This document shows, one piece after another, positions 22,790-37,051 of a DNA stretch of 64,000 nt. Positions within the stretch are counted from its first letter, which is position 1; the number at the start of each line of letters is the position of its first letter. This DNA comes from Gamsiella multidivaricata (lineage: Eukaryota > Mortierellomycota > Mortierellomycetes > Mortierellales > Mortierellaceae): NCBI RefSeq assembly GCF_025024155.1, contig NW_026251724.1:310001-374000 (forward strand). Reading direction: 5' to 3'. Position numbers and translations under genes: made by a program. The notes under the pieces are model-generated. The model was given only the letters and a program-made list of their open reading frames with translations. It was not told the DNA's origin and did no database searches.

Positions 22790-23456
22790 GCGTTTTTGTT
22801 TGGTCTTAACATATCAATCGTCTTCCTGCTCGATACGATCATACTTTATCTCTTTTTTCTCCCGTCCGAACAACCAATCCAGCACGACATGCACACAGTA
22901 TCACAGGAACGTCAAGCGTATCTTTGAGGTGAGCTAACGAACATTCTATTAGTCCTGCTTGCGGGTGGCCCTGAACGCAAAAGTTAAGCCAATCTGTCGC
23001 ACCCATGTCGTGATTGTTTATTTTTTTTTCATAGTTGGCCAGTGATCTTTACCCGCATGCGCTTCTTCAGGAGGACGTGGTTCCCAACTCCAAGAAGTTT
23101 GAGATCTACCTCAGCACCAACGGATCGAAGAGTAAGGACATGCATAGGAAAAATGGATACTGAGGTCGGTCGTTCAGAGCACGGGAACTGACATTGATTG
23201 CTTCCCTTCTTTGCTTTCTTCCCTTCTGTGTTCCTAGACAAGTTGATCTGGAGTGGAAAAGCGCGTGCGCCTCCAAAGTATGCAGGCTTGTTTACATCGC
23301 GAAATCGACTCTGCAGACGCAACAGCTGGAAAGTACACGGAAACGGGAACAAGACGCTAACCTTGTTATTTTCTTACTACTCTGCATAGACGATTGGCAT
23401 TCCCAGACTCAGATATCTTTGTCTCTCTATTGAAGGAGGAACTCAAGGAAAACTAA
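22010..23456 (+). CDS. Selenoprotein H-like Rdx protein with four AT-hooks (Cys form)
   Basis: Five exons: 22010-22668, 22883-22928, 23035-23131, 23238-23277, 23390-23456; 302 residues. Residues 1-212 are an Ala/Thr/Lys-rich tail with four AT-hook-like cores (KPGRPPG 54-60, RRGRKPK 88-94, KRGRKRK 112-118, KRGRPAG 143-149), as expected for nuclear AT-rich DNA binding. Residues 213-302 form a thioredoxin-like Rdx domain: IERCTTCTQY with CxxC at Cys220/Cys223, then NSKKFEIYLSTNGSK, LIWSGKARAPPKRLAFPD and a terminal helix. Vertebrate SELENOH has the same order (basic nuclear N-terminus, CxxU, WTG...GPPRKLKFP) with Sec at the second position; here it is TGC. The first Cys codon is split TG/C by intron 1. 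Likely a nuclear or nucleolar redox protein. Intron 1 carries a CT microsatellite (about 22750-22782). Confidence 0.82.
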
Positions 23457-23790
23457 ACTGTTCTTTTTTCGACCATCCAAAACGGCACTTCTTACACTTC
23501 TCGGTCGTCTTCTCTCATCCTCATTACCTGTGTCGTTTGTGTCTTTCAGTAATATTTCAATATATGAAAATGGGTTCTTGAAAACCTACATTGTTGTTGT
23601 TAAATATGACATTTGTAAATTATACACGGCGGTAGTGGTAGTGGAGGTAATGGGGGGGGGAGAGAATAGGGTGGAATGGTATCTCGTTAAGTTTACTTCA
23701 ACGATTCTTGCGCTAGCGATAATATGCAGAAAGGATGCTTCTATTGATTATAATGACCACCATTGAAAAATGCTTTCTCCTTCCTCCGCT
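23457..23790. other. Convergent 3' interval between SelH-like gene and kinesin
   Basis: The 334 bases separate two facing stop codons and hold both 3' ends. There is a run of G near 23652-23660 and no open frame worth reporting. Confidence 0.5.
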
Positions 23791-27826
<4,036 letters not shown>

Positions 27827-27876
27827 GGTCGCGTCTCTTGTTGATGGAATGGGATTAGAACTGAAAGAGAGTAGGG

Positions 27877-27911
<35 letters not shown>

Positions 27912-28224
27912 AAGTGATGCAAGGAAGAGTTGATGAAGAAGAGGAGAAAAAAGAGAATTAAAAAGGAAGGAAGGAGGGAGGACTGATGAGTAGCTCTTTC
28001 TCCTCCTCTTATAATAGATGGCAAATGGCAAATGAAAACTGAAGTGATGGAAAGGAATAAAGATTGGTGAATAAAAACACAGGGGGCCAGACCCCATCCT
28101 AGACTACTTTTCTGCAGGCGCCTCTGTGACGTGTCGCGACGAATCGAGCATTCCTTTTTGATCTCTTCATCCTCACCTTCTTCCTTACCTTCACCACCTT
28201 CACAACCACCTCCTGTCAGATACA
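27827..28224. promoter_or_regulatory. Divergent promoter between kinesin-13 and SPC1
   Basis: The 398 bases separate the two start codons and must hold both promoters. It has an A run of about 31 bp (27879-27909, T on the kinesin sense strand) and no other clear element. Confidence 0.45.
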
Positions 28225-28880
28225 ATGCTCGAATACCATATTGTATGTAAGCACATTACCACCAACCCATATTCAGCACGAACCAACCAGTTGCCTCATT
28301 CTCTCGGTCTGACACTTCGCTATACTTGTTTCGGCATGCAAATAGGACTTTCAGGGCCAGAGCCTTGCAGAACAGATTACTCAGGTCGTCATCTCTGCAT
28401 TCGGGGTATGTGGCCGTCCATCGGTCTTATTTATCCCGTCATATTGACATTCAAGCAAACGTGTTTGTTGCTGCTCTCGATACAATGGTCTACATGCTTA
28501 TACAAACTCGTTTGCTGTTTCATTAATAGGTCCTCGGTTTCTTGGTCGGGATCGTGCTGCAGGATATTCGGCTCACGCTCTACATATTTGCTGCTGGAGT
28601 CGTCTTGGCCGGCTTGGTATGCAGCCTATTATTGGTCATGTTGCCGATTCTTCGTTCGAACTACGCTTAAGTGGGTCCAGGACAATTTTAACACCTTCCC
28701 CAACCACACACTCATGCCATGTCATCTCTTGTTTTGTACTTGTAGCTGATAATCCCTGCATGGCCATATCTCAACAAGGACCCAACCAAATGGCTCCCAA
28801 GCAGGGCAAAGGCCGCAGCTACAGCACTGAAACAACGACAGGAGGCGTCTTCAACAGACAACAAAGGGAAATCGACATAA
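28225..28880 (+). CDS. SPC1: Signal peptidase complex subunit 1 (SPC1/SPCS1, 12 kDa)
   Basis: Four exons: 28225-28242, 28355-28405, 28530-28616, 28746-28880; 96 residues, normal for the family. SPC1 is a small two-helix ER membrane subunit that helps signal peptidase choose cleavable signal peptides. Seen are GQSLAEQITQVVISAFG (the GQKLAE motif), helix 1 VLGFLVGIVLQD, the short lumen-side RLTLYI turn, helix 2 IFAAGVVLAGLLIIPAWP, and NKDPTKWLPSR. All introns are phase 0. The first exon encodes only six residues (MLEYHI). It faces kinesin-13 head-to-head and NOP9 tail-to-tail (297 bp). Confidence 0.93.
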
Positions 28881-29177
28881 GGAGCGTCCTCAGTTGCCCG
28901 CAGAAACGAAGGACAATATCGTTTTTATTCGTCTCAAACAAAATATATCCATTGGTTCATGCAGCCGATATCTGAGCTGCCCTATTGCCGGTAGTACTCT
29001 CTCTTTCCCTCTCTTGAGAAATTCGCGGGATCGTATTCGATCAGGAGACGATAGTCGGCGAGAAATAATAAATATCGAGTCATGTATATTACTTTTTATT
29101 TTCAAGTGGATGAGGATATGCATTATGGTACAATTGGAGTGAAAAAAATAAAACAAAAAACGAGCACTCAATTCCTT

Positions 29178-32024
29178 TTATGACATGAACTTGCGCTTCT
29201 TGCTGTCCTTGTCCTTCTTGCTGCTCTTCTTCTTCTTGTCCTCATTGTTCTCGGATTTGGACTTCTTGGACTTCTTCTTCTTGGTCGCATCAATCGCATC
29301 CAGAACTGACTCTAGATCCTTAGAAACCTTCTTTTTCTTCTTTTTGGGTTCCTCCTCCTCTTCTGGTTCCTCAGCCTCGCTTTCTGATGCCGAAGCCATC
29401 TCCACATCCTCGTCAGCACTCTTGCCCATGGGTGTGGCATTCTCGCTATGCGATCTCTTCTTGAACAGCTTGTCAATTTCGTCCGACTTGTACTTTTCTT
29501 TGACCTGGTTTTCTTCATCCGCGTCCTTGATCAACATCTATAGTCAAGAGCGAAAAAAGGACAATCAGCACAACTGACACGCATTAAAACTCCAAAGTAT
29601 AAAGCCTTCCAATCTTAGGCCTGCTTACCTTGTCAGGATCTTCGGAGCTCTTCTTGGACTTCTTCTTCTTCTTCTTTTCGGTCACAGTCTTGACACCAGC
29701 AATACCGCCTCCAAAGCCGAGCTCAGCCATCTTGGGATTTGGAGCAGGAAGTTCAGCATTTGAGGTATCGCCCGCCGCCTTCTGCTTGCCATGGGAGGTC
29801 GCGAGGACTGCGTCACCGAGAATATCCTTGAACATGTCCTTCTTGCGCTCAATACCCTTCTCACGCTCAACCCACTCCTCCTTCTTGCGCTTGAACTGGT
29901 CGATCTTGCAGTTGCGGAGGATGAACTTTCCGTGGAAGCTTTGTGACAATGCATGCTCGTGCTCCAAAAGCTCTGTTGCAATTTTCTCCTTCATCTCAAT
30001 ATCCGAGACAGCCCAACACTTGTCGACGGTATGGCCACCATAACGATCCAAAGCCATCGAGTGGTACTTGCCCAGGAACGACTTCAGGATCTTCCTCTTA
30101 ACCTTCAAATTCAATGTAGGTGAGGTCAAGAAGGCCTCGATGACGTGCGATCCGACCGGGTCCATGGTCCATGCGTACATTAACTCTTCCTTCTGGGCGA
30201 AATAACTGTCAACCACGATCTTGGAGTGCTCTTCGGGGTACTGCAGCAAGAGCTGTAGGATGACGGCGCCCTGAGGATGGAACTTGGGCTTAGTTGATTC
30301 CTGTTGCTCCCTACGCTCTATCAAAGCCTCGTATGTCTCCATGTTCAAAACAACATGCATGAACTCCTTGCGCTCGATGGATGCTTGGGTGTGGAAGGCG
30401 TTGCAAAGACCCTTGATGACCTCCTTGTGACACGCTCCGACGTTCTTGCAGGCTTCGACGACTGCACGGATCACACCTGGACGGCCAAACTTCAAAAAGT
30501 TCTCAAACTCAGGCAAAACCTCGGTAACCATCATCTCGAGCTGAATAGGCGTCTTGGCATGGACAAAAAACTGCTGAATGACATAATTGGCAATTGGGTG
30601 GAACGACAGTTTGACGAGACGACCACGGAAGTATGATGTATAAAATTTTTGGAAGAGGGCTGGAGAGGCGACCTGTACAATCTTCTCCAGTAGGTGAGAG
30701 CCGACCTGGTCTCGGAGTAGTGTCTCGACATAAGCATCGCGGTCGTTGTTCTTGTGTCCTGGCGCCTCTTCCCGTGTGATATCCATCAGCAGCTTGTCCA
30801 CAAGCGCATCCTTGGCAGATTCGTCGTCCTTGACGAGGACCTCCAACAGCAATTGCAGAACCGGATTGGCGACCTGGTGTACAGCTAACGAACGCACGAC
30901 CGAATCACTGAGCCCGTTCATCATGGTCGAGGTAATAGTGCGCAACATGTCCTTGAATGAGGGTGGGACAAGGCGAGTAGGTCTGAAGTTGCCAGTGTTT
31001 GTCTTGCTGTTATTGGCATCGTTGTATTTGGCGGACTTCTTACTCCTGACATTGCCCTTTCCAGTTCCATCATCGGCAACCGTTCGTCCTGCCAGCACAT
31101 AGAGAATGACACGGATGATATGAGAGGCAAAAGGGTCCGAGATCAGAGCAGTAAATTCCACCTGGGTTTGGTTGCACATATTCAAGATCATGTCCTCAGC
31201 ACTGAGCAAAACGCCATCTTCCTGAGGCACTTCGCGCTCCTCCTTGGTCTTGAGCTCGTTGCTCTTAACCTCTCTTTCGACAGCATCGGCGCAAAGGGTG
31301 ATCAGAGTCTGACACACATGAGAGGCAAAACGGTGAGTAAAGAGTTTCAAGAAGCTAAGAGGAAAAGTACGAATACAGGGGATGTCAGTTCAGTCATCCA
31401 ACTAGCCAGTAAGTAAACAGCACCCTCTGTTCATTTTTCATCGTCATTTCATTTAAACATACTTTCCGTTGAACTTGTCAAAAAATACTCGAAGCTGAAA
31501 GTCGTTGGAGGCCCTTAGCAATTTTTCCAAAACAAGCGAACAAGAATGTTCCGTCGCCAGGACTAGCTCCTTTCCTTGGACTTCAGTGTACACATTCTCA
31601 AGGAAAAGCTGTTGTTCTACAGTATTTAAAGAGATATGAGAGTAGTAATATCAGTACCCTGTTAAGAAAAATAGAAAATCGTTACTGTAGTCTTTGATAA
31701 TAGCATCAATTGGTGTCGATTTATACCTTCTGCAGTGTCAAAGTTAAGCTCATCAAGGGTCTGCTCGACACCCTTGAAGTATTGTTGGACATCAGGGTCA
31801 ATAAAACCAAATATAGCAGCAGCATCAATGGCTTCCCTTCGATCGGGACGAGGAGGACGGCTGCTCTCCTCGCCGCCTTCAGCGCTGCGGTCGTAGGTGG
31901 TCTGGTGTGAGCGTTGGAAAGACTTTCCGGGATTGGAATCGTGCTGGTTAGACTTGTCCTGATCCTTGTCGCTCTTGTTCTTCTTTCCGCGAGAGCCGCG
32001 TACTCTTTTCTCTGCAACAGCCAT
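29178..32024 (-). CDS. NOP9: Nucleolar pumilio-repeat protein NOP9
   Basis: Four exons: 32024-31727, 31616-31463, 31354-29629, 29537-29178; 845 residues. NOP9 is a C-shaped PUF-repeat protein that binds pre-rRNA (ITS1 region) during 40S assembly in the nucleolus. The N-terminus is basic and low-complexity; PUF-like repeats run from about residue 75 to 690 with repeated motifs such as HRFASHVCQTLI, DPFASHIIRVIL, DQVGSHLLEKIV, HPIANYVIQQFF, DPVGSHVIEAFL and DRYGGHTVDKCW. The C-terminus has Lys-rich tracts (KKKKKKSKK) and an acidic/basic tail typical of nucleolar proteins. The start ATG at 32024 is followed by MAVAEKRVRGSRGKK. Intron 2 splits an Asn codon (AA/C). Confidence 0.92.
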
Positions 32025-33064
32025 ATGAAATAATAAATGTGTAAAGGGGAGGGCAGAGACGATAGCGAAGGAAGCTAGAAAAGGGGGTGTGATGCTCTAG
32101 AAAAAAAAAAAAAAAGTAAGCTTTGTTTTGATTTTTTGCGGACAGTCACCAGGAACACAAATATTTGAATCCTTGCACTTAAAGAATTCTCCCTCGAGTC
32201 CCTTCCAGACCTTACTAATGATCTACTACAGAGTCACATTTCCCACACCTCATCAGTGTTCTGAAGGCTAGATATCTTCCCCATCCTCTCCATGGTTGTC
32301 GACCACCTTCCCCCTTGTAGGTAGTCGAGTAACCTCCGATACGCAGCGTCAGGACTCTGCACTGGGCCACGACAGCCCCCGTTTGAATGATCGGCGAGCA
32401 ACGCACCACCATGACAGTGGTCAGCATAGCAAATGTATCCGTTGTCCTCACTCCAACCTCTTCGAGGGCCCTTGTATGGTGTGCGTTTCATCTTGGCTAT
32501 GATCCACTTTTTTTTATTATTATTAACATAAATCTCCATGAGTTCTTGGTTATGATCCACCCATTCTCGCTTACGTGCACTTAGAGAAGGATTTTTTTTT
32601 TTTTTTTTATAACAACTTGTCTCTCGAGTCAATTGACTCTGCGAATCTATCAGACTAACTAGCAAAGATCTACTATCGCTGTCCTCACCACCAAAGCGGA
32701 ACCGATCCACAGTCGCCAAAAGACAGGTCACATTCCCCGGGCCTGCCCCTAGGGCCTGCGCAACAATTGCCACACCTCATCAGTGTGTTAAAAGCTGAAA
32801 ACACCTTGTTACAAGAAGGGTATCTTATAGGTGCACTTAGAGAATTTTTTTTTTTTTTTTTATTCAACATGGCCTCCGAGAGAGAACAATCAGTGCTGGT
32901 TTCCTAGTGAATAGTCTCTGAGACTTGTGTCTATCTGGCCCTAAATCTTCTAGTGTGGCAGTCGCACCATCTCCAACAACTTCACTGTAACCTCCCTAAG
33001 CGTCCCGAGGTCTTTCTCCTGCGATCCGCTCGGCTAGCTGGCAGGCTCCTCACCTGCTAATCTG

Positions 33065-33114
33065 CCAAGACCATCTCTCCAATTGTAACCTGTACATCTG
33101 GGAGATGGTCTTGG
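33065..33114. repeat. 13-bp perfect inverted repeat (hairpin)
   Basis: CCAAGACCATCTC at 33065-33077 is the exact reverse complement of GAGATGGTCTTGG at 33102-33114, with a 24-base loop. It lies inside the repeat island and could be an element border or a structured transcript. Confidence 0.7.
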
Positions 33115-33439
33115 TTTCTTGAGAGCACGGAATCCGTTCTACTGGCTTGCGAGCCGAATCCTCTACTATTGTAACATTTCCTCCTCCTCCTCGTCCCGTC
33201 TTTCCTCCACCTGAGGTCACTGGATGTGAGCTCAGATTAGCCTATTATAAAGTGGGCCTACTCACTTTTGAACTTATACCTGTAACCCCGGCAGGGGTAG
33301 CTAAGACGCATGCTGCCAGTGCAGTGGAATAACTTGTACACCCTGGTGTATAGCTGGGAAGTTCTGAACCAGCGCCTCTCGAAGTCCGGAGGCTAGCGCA
33401 AGGGCGAAATTTATTCTGAGCATTTTGTCAAGCGTTAAG

Positions 33440-33668
33440 GAAGGGGAAAGGAAACCCACAACGATTACATGGGGTAGTGCCACTCAATGTGGGGGTCGCC
33501 GGGGAAAGGAAACCCACATAACTGAAGTGGGGTAGTACGCCCGACTCATGCTCCAAATAAATTTCTATGCGTAGCACATATTACTGTGCTTTAACCAGGG
33601 CTCGAACCTGGTCCCTTCGCGTTACAAGGGAGGTGCCCTGACCAGTATGCTAACTGAGCCATCGGGCC
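33440..33668 (-). mobile_element. tRNA-derived SINE-like element with Thr-type tRNA head
   Basis: Read on the minus strand from 33668, the first 77 bases look like a tRNA: an A-box TGGCTCAGTTAGC (33661-33649), a CTTGTAA loop like tRNA-Thr(TGT), and a B-box GGTTCGAGCCC (33608-33598) inside an intact T arm (CCAGG/CCTGG). The acceptor halves (GGCCCGA and TTAAAGC) do not pair and the anticodon stem is disrupted, so it is not a working tRNA. The body continues to the duplicated GGGGTAGT/GAAACCCACA segments. A polymerase III-type SINE head is the simplest reading; borders are uncertain. Confidence 0.5.
33443..33537. repeat. 58-bp-period direct duplication
   Basis: GGGGAAAGGAAACCCACA occurs at 33443-33460 and again at 33501-33518, each followed by a diverged stretch and TGGGGTAGT. 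It forms part of the body of the SINE-like element on the minus strand. Confidence 0.75.
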
Positions 33669-33775
33669 TAGGTGCACTTAGAGAAAGAAAATGCATATAT
33701 AGAACAATATTGCATTTAGGGAACGATCACTTTTGAAGTTATATACTTTCTATCCTTCAAAAGGATATGCACGAG

Positions 33776-33848
33776 GCCCGGCTAGCTCAATCGGTAGAGC
33801 GTCAGACTCTTAATCTGAAGGCTGTGGGTTCGACCCCCACGTTGGGCG
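33776..33848 (+). tRNA. tRNA-Lys(CTT)
   Basis: A complete 73-base cloverleaf: acceptor GCCCGGC pairing with GTTGGGC (two G-U pairs), D arm GCTC...GAGC, anticodon stem TCAGA/TCTGA with loop CTCTTAA giving anticodon CTT, T arm GTGGG/CCCAC with TTCGACC loop, and discriminator G. There is no intron. A T7 run follows at 33853. Confidence 0.94.
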
Positions 33849-33852
33849 CTTC

Positions 33853-33859
33853 TTTTTTT
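33853..33859 (+). terminator. RNA polymerase III terminator of tRNA-Lys
   Basis: Seven consecutive T residues begin four bases after the tRNA discriminator base, the standard polymerase III stop. Confidence 0.85.
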
Positions 33860-33888
33860 ATTCTACGATTTTTTTTCTGAATAACCTA

Positions 33889-34284
33889 CTTGGCAACCTG
33901 AGCTGTCAGTCTTATTTGACAATCAATCCATGCGAAATCCATTTGTCACATCGAGAGACTCCAATTTACGGATTGATGCTGATAGTGGTGTTACGGCACT
34001 AGAACGGGAAGTAACTAAGAAAAAAGGACAATCCACTTGATAACCCCTGCAGGAAGTCCATGTAAGATATTTGGTGAAGATAAAGGCAACCTGAGCGTAA
34101 ACAATAGACCCTCTCGTGAATCAGCTGCCACGTGAACACAGAAAGGTGTTACTTGGGCGATAGACCCGATTTTCAAGGTAAGTGAATTACATGGGTTTCC
34201 TGCTGGAATTGACTTGCATGTTCAACGTGGCAATTGGATTTCCGCGTGGGTTGTCAAATAAGACTGACAACCCAGGTTGCCAAG
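33889..34284. mobile_element. MITE with about 34-bp terminal inverted repeats and TA flanks
   Basis: The left end 33889-33922 begins CTTGGCAACCTGAGCTGTC and the right end 34251-34284 reads, inverted, CTTGGCAACCTGGGTTGTC; both go on to CAGTCTTATTTGACAA. The pairing continues, less exactly, further inwards. Each end is flanked by TA (33887-33888 and 34285-34286), the target duplication of Tc1/mariner-type elements. The 396-bp element has no coding capacity. It sits 40 bp downstream of tRNA-Lys. A full-length partner is not in this window. Confidence 0.82.
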
Positions 34285-34286
34285 TA

Positions 34287-34750
34287 GACTATTCCTAAGA
34301 AGAAGGCACAAGTTGGACGTATGGTCGAGCTTGGGCTTGCAGGACATTTGGGCTTTTGTATACTATCCAGCGGAACTGATAGCTGAGATAAAGGGTAGAG
34401 AGACATTTGCTTCCGTGCGGCCAATTGATCCGCCGCTTTCGCCGACTCGTCCTTTTCAGCCCCAGCTATTGCTGACACGTGAGGGAGCCTCTCTTTGCAG
34501 CTGCAACCGGCTGACTGTCAATGTCATACATGCGGTCTACTGTCTGGCTGCATCCCCTCATTCATTTCATCATTTCTCTCTCTCATCATCTTTTCAACAT
34601 CTCTTCATCCTCCTGTAATCCTCCTCTCACCTTTCTCTCAATTTTTTATTGTTTAGGCACAGTTGTGGTGTCACAAGGAAGTTTGTCCTACCAACTAAGC
34701 GACTGTCTGTGCGCCCAATTAATCATTTATTTGCACCCCCTCCGTTGGCC
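34287..34750. other. Promoter and leader region of the alpha/beta hydrolase gene
   Basis: About 460 bases between the MITE and the next ATG. It ends in a CT-rich leader (34555-34640). An in-frame open stretch starts at 34647, but without a good ATG before 34751. Confidence 0.4.
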
Positions 34751-36925
34751 ATGATCGTCGACCACTTGGTTACTAGGGCTGGCATCCGCTCCCTGGGGTT
34801 TATGATCGCCGGAATCGTCCCCTTAGCTTCCTCCTACTTTTGCTACATGCTCGCCTATAGGGAGTCGCCCCTTGATTCACTCCTCACCCACATCCCTCTC
34901 ATCATCCAGCTCTTCCACACTGATGCCTCCATTCTCGGCGACCCATCCCTTTATGGATCGGTATTGCATAGCCATCCTCTTCACGACCATCCTTATCCAG
35001 TGGAATCCCCCGCCTCGGCGCTCTCCTCCGCCATTGCCTCCTCTTCACCTTCAGCCTCGGCCACTGCTATCGGTTCCACCGCAGGACCCATCATCCCAGA
35101 GTCCTGCATGGTCTCGTCTCCAATTGTACGCGCGTTCATCGTATTTCTCAGCTTTCTGGACAATCGTGGATACAGAGATCCCCGCAACCTTCCTGGATAC
35201 CAATACTTACTCGCGCTACAACCCATCAAGGAGCACCTGGACCCCTTATTGCACTTTATGTCTTCCCATCAGACTATGGCCTGGATCTTAACATTGCTGC
35301 ATCTCTGGATGGCAGCAGAACTAGTCTTCTACATCATGTTCTGGAAGAAACTTGCACGTCTCCAGTCTGTCGATCGCGTCGTCAAGGGCGTCGGCCCAAA
35401 GGAAAAGAGAGAAGAGCTTTTCCAGAGGTGTCTCGAAACCGTGGAAGAAGGGGATGGTGTCAAGAGGTGGATCGAAGTCTGGTTCGACACAGGACGTACC
35501 AAGCGACGAGCACACTTCGAGGAGATCGGACGATTGAACATGATTCATTGGTAAGCAGACAATGGTTTCATTTTGGGCTTGAATGCAGCGGCCGGGAGTA
35601 TATACCAAAAGCCTTGAAAGGGAACTCACTTCGACCATGAGTTCCTATTCCTTATTCTCACTCACGCGCCTGTCCTTACTTCTTGCTGGCATTACATTAC
35701 AGGTTAGCGTGGGCGTTTTGGGCTGCGCCGATCGAGGAGGTCTCCAAATCACCCTTGAATCTACAGGAGCTGAATCAGATGGTCAGTACAATCGAGGAGG
35801 TCAAGAAGGTCAAGTTTGCAGAGGGATTCAACCCGGATGTCGACTGCATCCGACTTTCTTTAGATCCTGTCCTGGCCACGCATCGCCCACTCGTCTATTA
35901 TGTGGTAGGCCATTGACCCTCTTCTGTCTTCAAATCACCATTATCAAAAGTTGTTATGTTTTAACTTCAAGATCGCTTATCAATCGGTTTAGTTGCTCTG
36001 GCTGGCAAATGCATTTGCAGGAATCGTCCTCAAGACTTGTGGATTCATGCGATATGATACCACTCTGGAGAAAGGACATGACTTTGTATCTAGCAACAAA
36101 GTAGTATACGAGGCGTCCCAAAATACTAGGTGCCCCCCGGATTTGGCATACTGGTATAGATGTCCGACCAACCCGCAGAACGAAGTTCCGCTAGTTTTTA
36201 TCCACGGCATTGGCATTGGTCTCATCCAGTATATTCATCTTATCGTTGCCCTGACCTATGTCTCACGTCCCCTGATTCTAATTGAGGTCCCTTATGTTTC
36301 CAGTCAGCTTTTCCAAACTGACTGCATGACCCCGGATGAGACCTACTTTGCAATCGAGCGGATCCTGAAGACGCATGGTCACCCCAAAGCCACGTTTATG
36401 GGGCATTCTCTTGGTACCATGCTTTGTGCTGCTGTCTGTCGTGCCAGTTCTGCTTCATCTCCAAAGTCTATTGTTGCAGGATTAGTCCTAGTAGACCCTG
36501 TCTGCTTTCTGACGCATCACTCGATTGCACACAACTTTGCGTACCGAACCCCGGTGACAGCCAGTCAGCTCGTCATGGACCTGTTTGCGGCGCGGGAAAT
36601 CGGCACATCCTGGTACATCATGCGCAGGTTTTGCTGGAACCAGTCCGTCATGTTCCCAATTGCTTGGGCGAGGCGACACCAGGAGCCTTTACCCTTTCAA
36701 GGACAACTGTCACCCGTTTTGCCAGAAAAGACGCGCGTGTTTTTGTCAAAGAACGACAACTTGCTGAATATGGCCAAGGTAACAGAGTACCTGAGGACGC
36801 AGGTCGGACTAACAGAGGGACAAGAGAGTGGCGAGTTGGTAGTGATGGAAGGTTTGGACCATGCTCAGCTCTTGCTGCGATCAGACTGGTTTGCAAAAAT
36901 CGTTCAGGCTGCACAGGAATGCTAG
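34751..36925 (+). CDS. Membrane-anchored alpha/beta hydrolase
   Basis: Three exons: 34751-35550, 35703-35904, 35993-36925; 644 residues. ATG 34751 is in good context (TTGGCCATGATC). The N-terminal half carries probable membrane segments at about residues 12-34 and 176-198 plus a hydrophobic stretch at 335-350. The C-terminal 250 residues are an alpha/beta hydrolase: oxyanion HGIGIG (His405), nucleophile elbow GHSLGT (Ser473), Asp589 in SKNDN and His624 in LDHAQ. This arrangement resembles fungal membrane serine hydrolases of unknown substrate; a lipase or acylhydrolase role is inference. It converges on NAGS with only 126 bp between stops. Confidence 0.82.
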
Positions 36926-37051
36926 TTATAGAAGCAGCCTTTTTTCACTAATCTTGTATCATAAGTAGTTAGAGTATAATAATATTCCAGCCATATTTGC
37001 CCTAATAATATGCCCTAATAATATGCCCTACTAGTGTCTATGAATCTATTG

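Larger units (their letters stand above)
32025..33775. repeat. Repeat island with diverged copies sharing GTGCACTTAGAGAA and CACACCTCATCAGTGT
   Basis: GTGCACTTAGAGAA occurs at 32575, 32831 and 33672, with a diverged form at 32173. The copies at 32575 and 32831 run into T tracts of 15-18 bases, and CTCGAG follows the 32173 and 32575 copies. CACACCTCATCAGTGT occurs at 32245 and 32771, and GATCTACTA near 32220 and 32668. The layout looks like diverged, nested or tandem short interspersed elements. Minus-strand frames through the region contain no known domain. Confidence 0.55.

Noticed and set aside
22883..22928. Selenocysteine TGA in the SelH-like motif
   Set aside because: Both motif positions read as Cys once spliced (TG/C and TGC); no in-frame TGA is needed.
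32234..32773. Minus-strand 179-codon frame between NOP9 and the tRNA
   Set aside because: It spans repeat units and T tracts, has Lys runs from poly-T and no known domain.
33592..33668. Functional tRNA-Thr on the minus strand
   Set aside because: Acceptor halves do not pair and the anticodon stem is disrupted; treated as a SINE head.
35583..36104. Plus-strand 173-codon frame within the hydrolase gene
   Set aside because: It overlaps exon 2 in another frame and crosses both introns; a shadow of the real gene.
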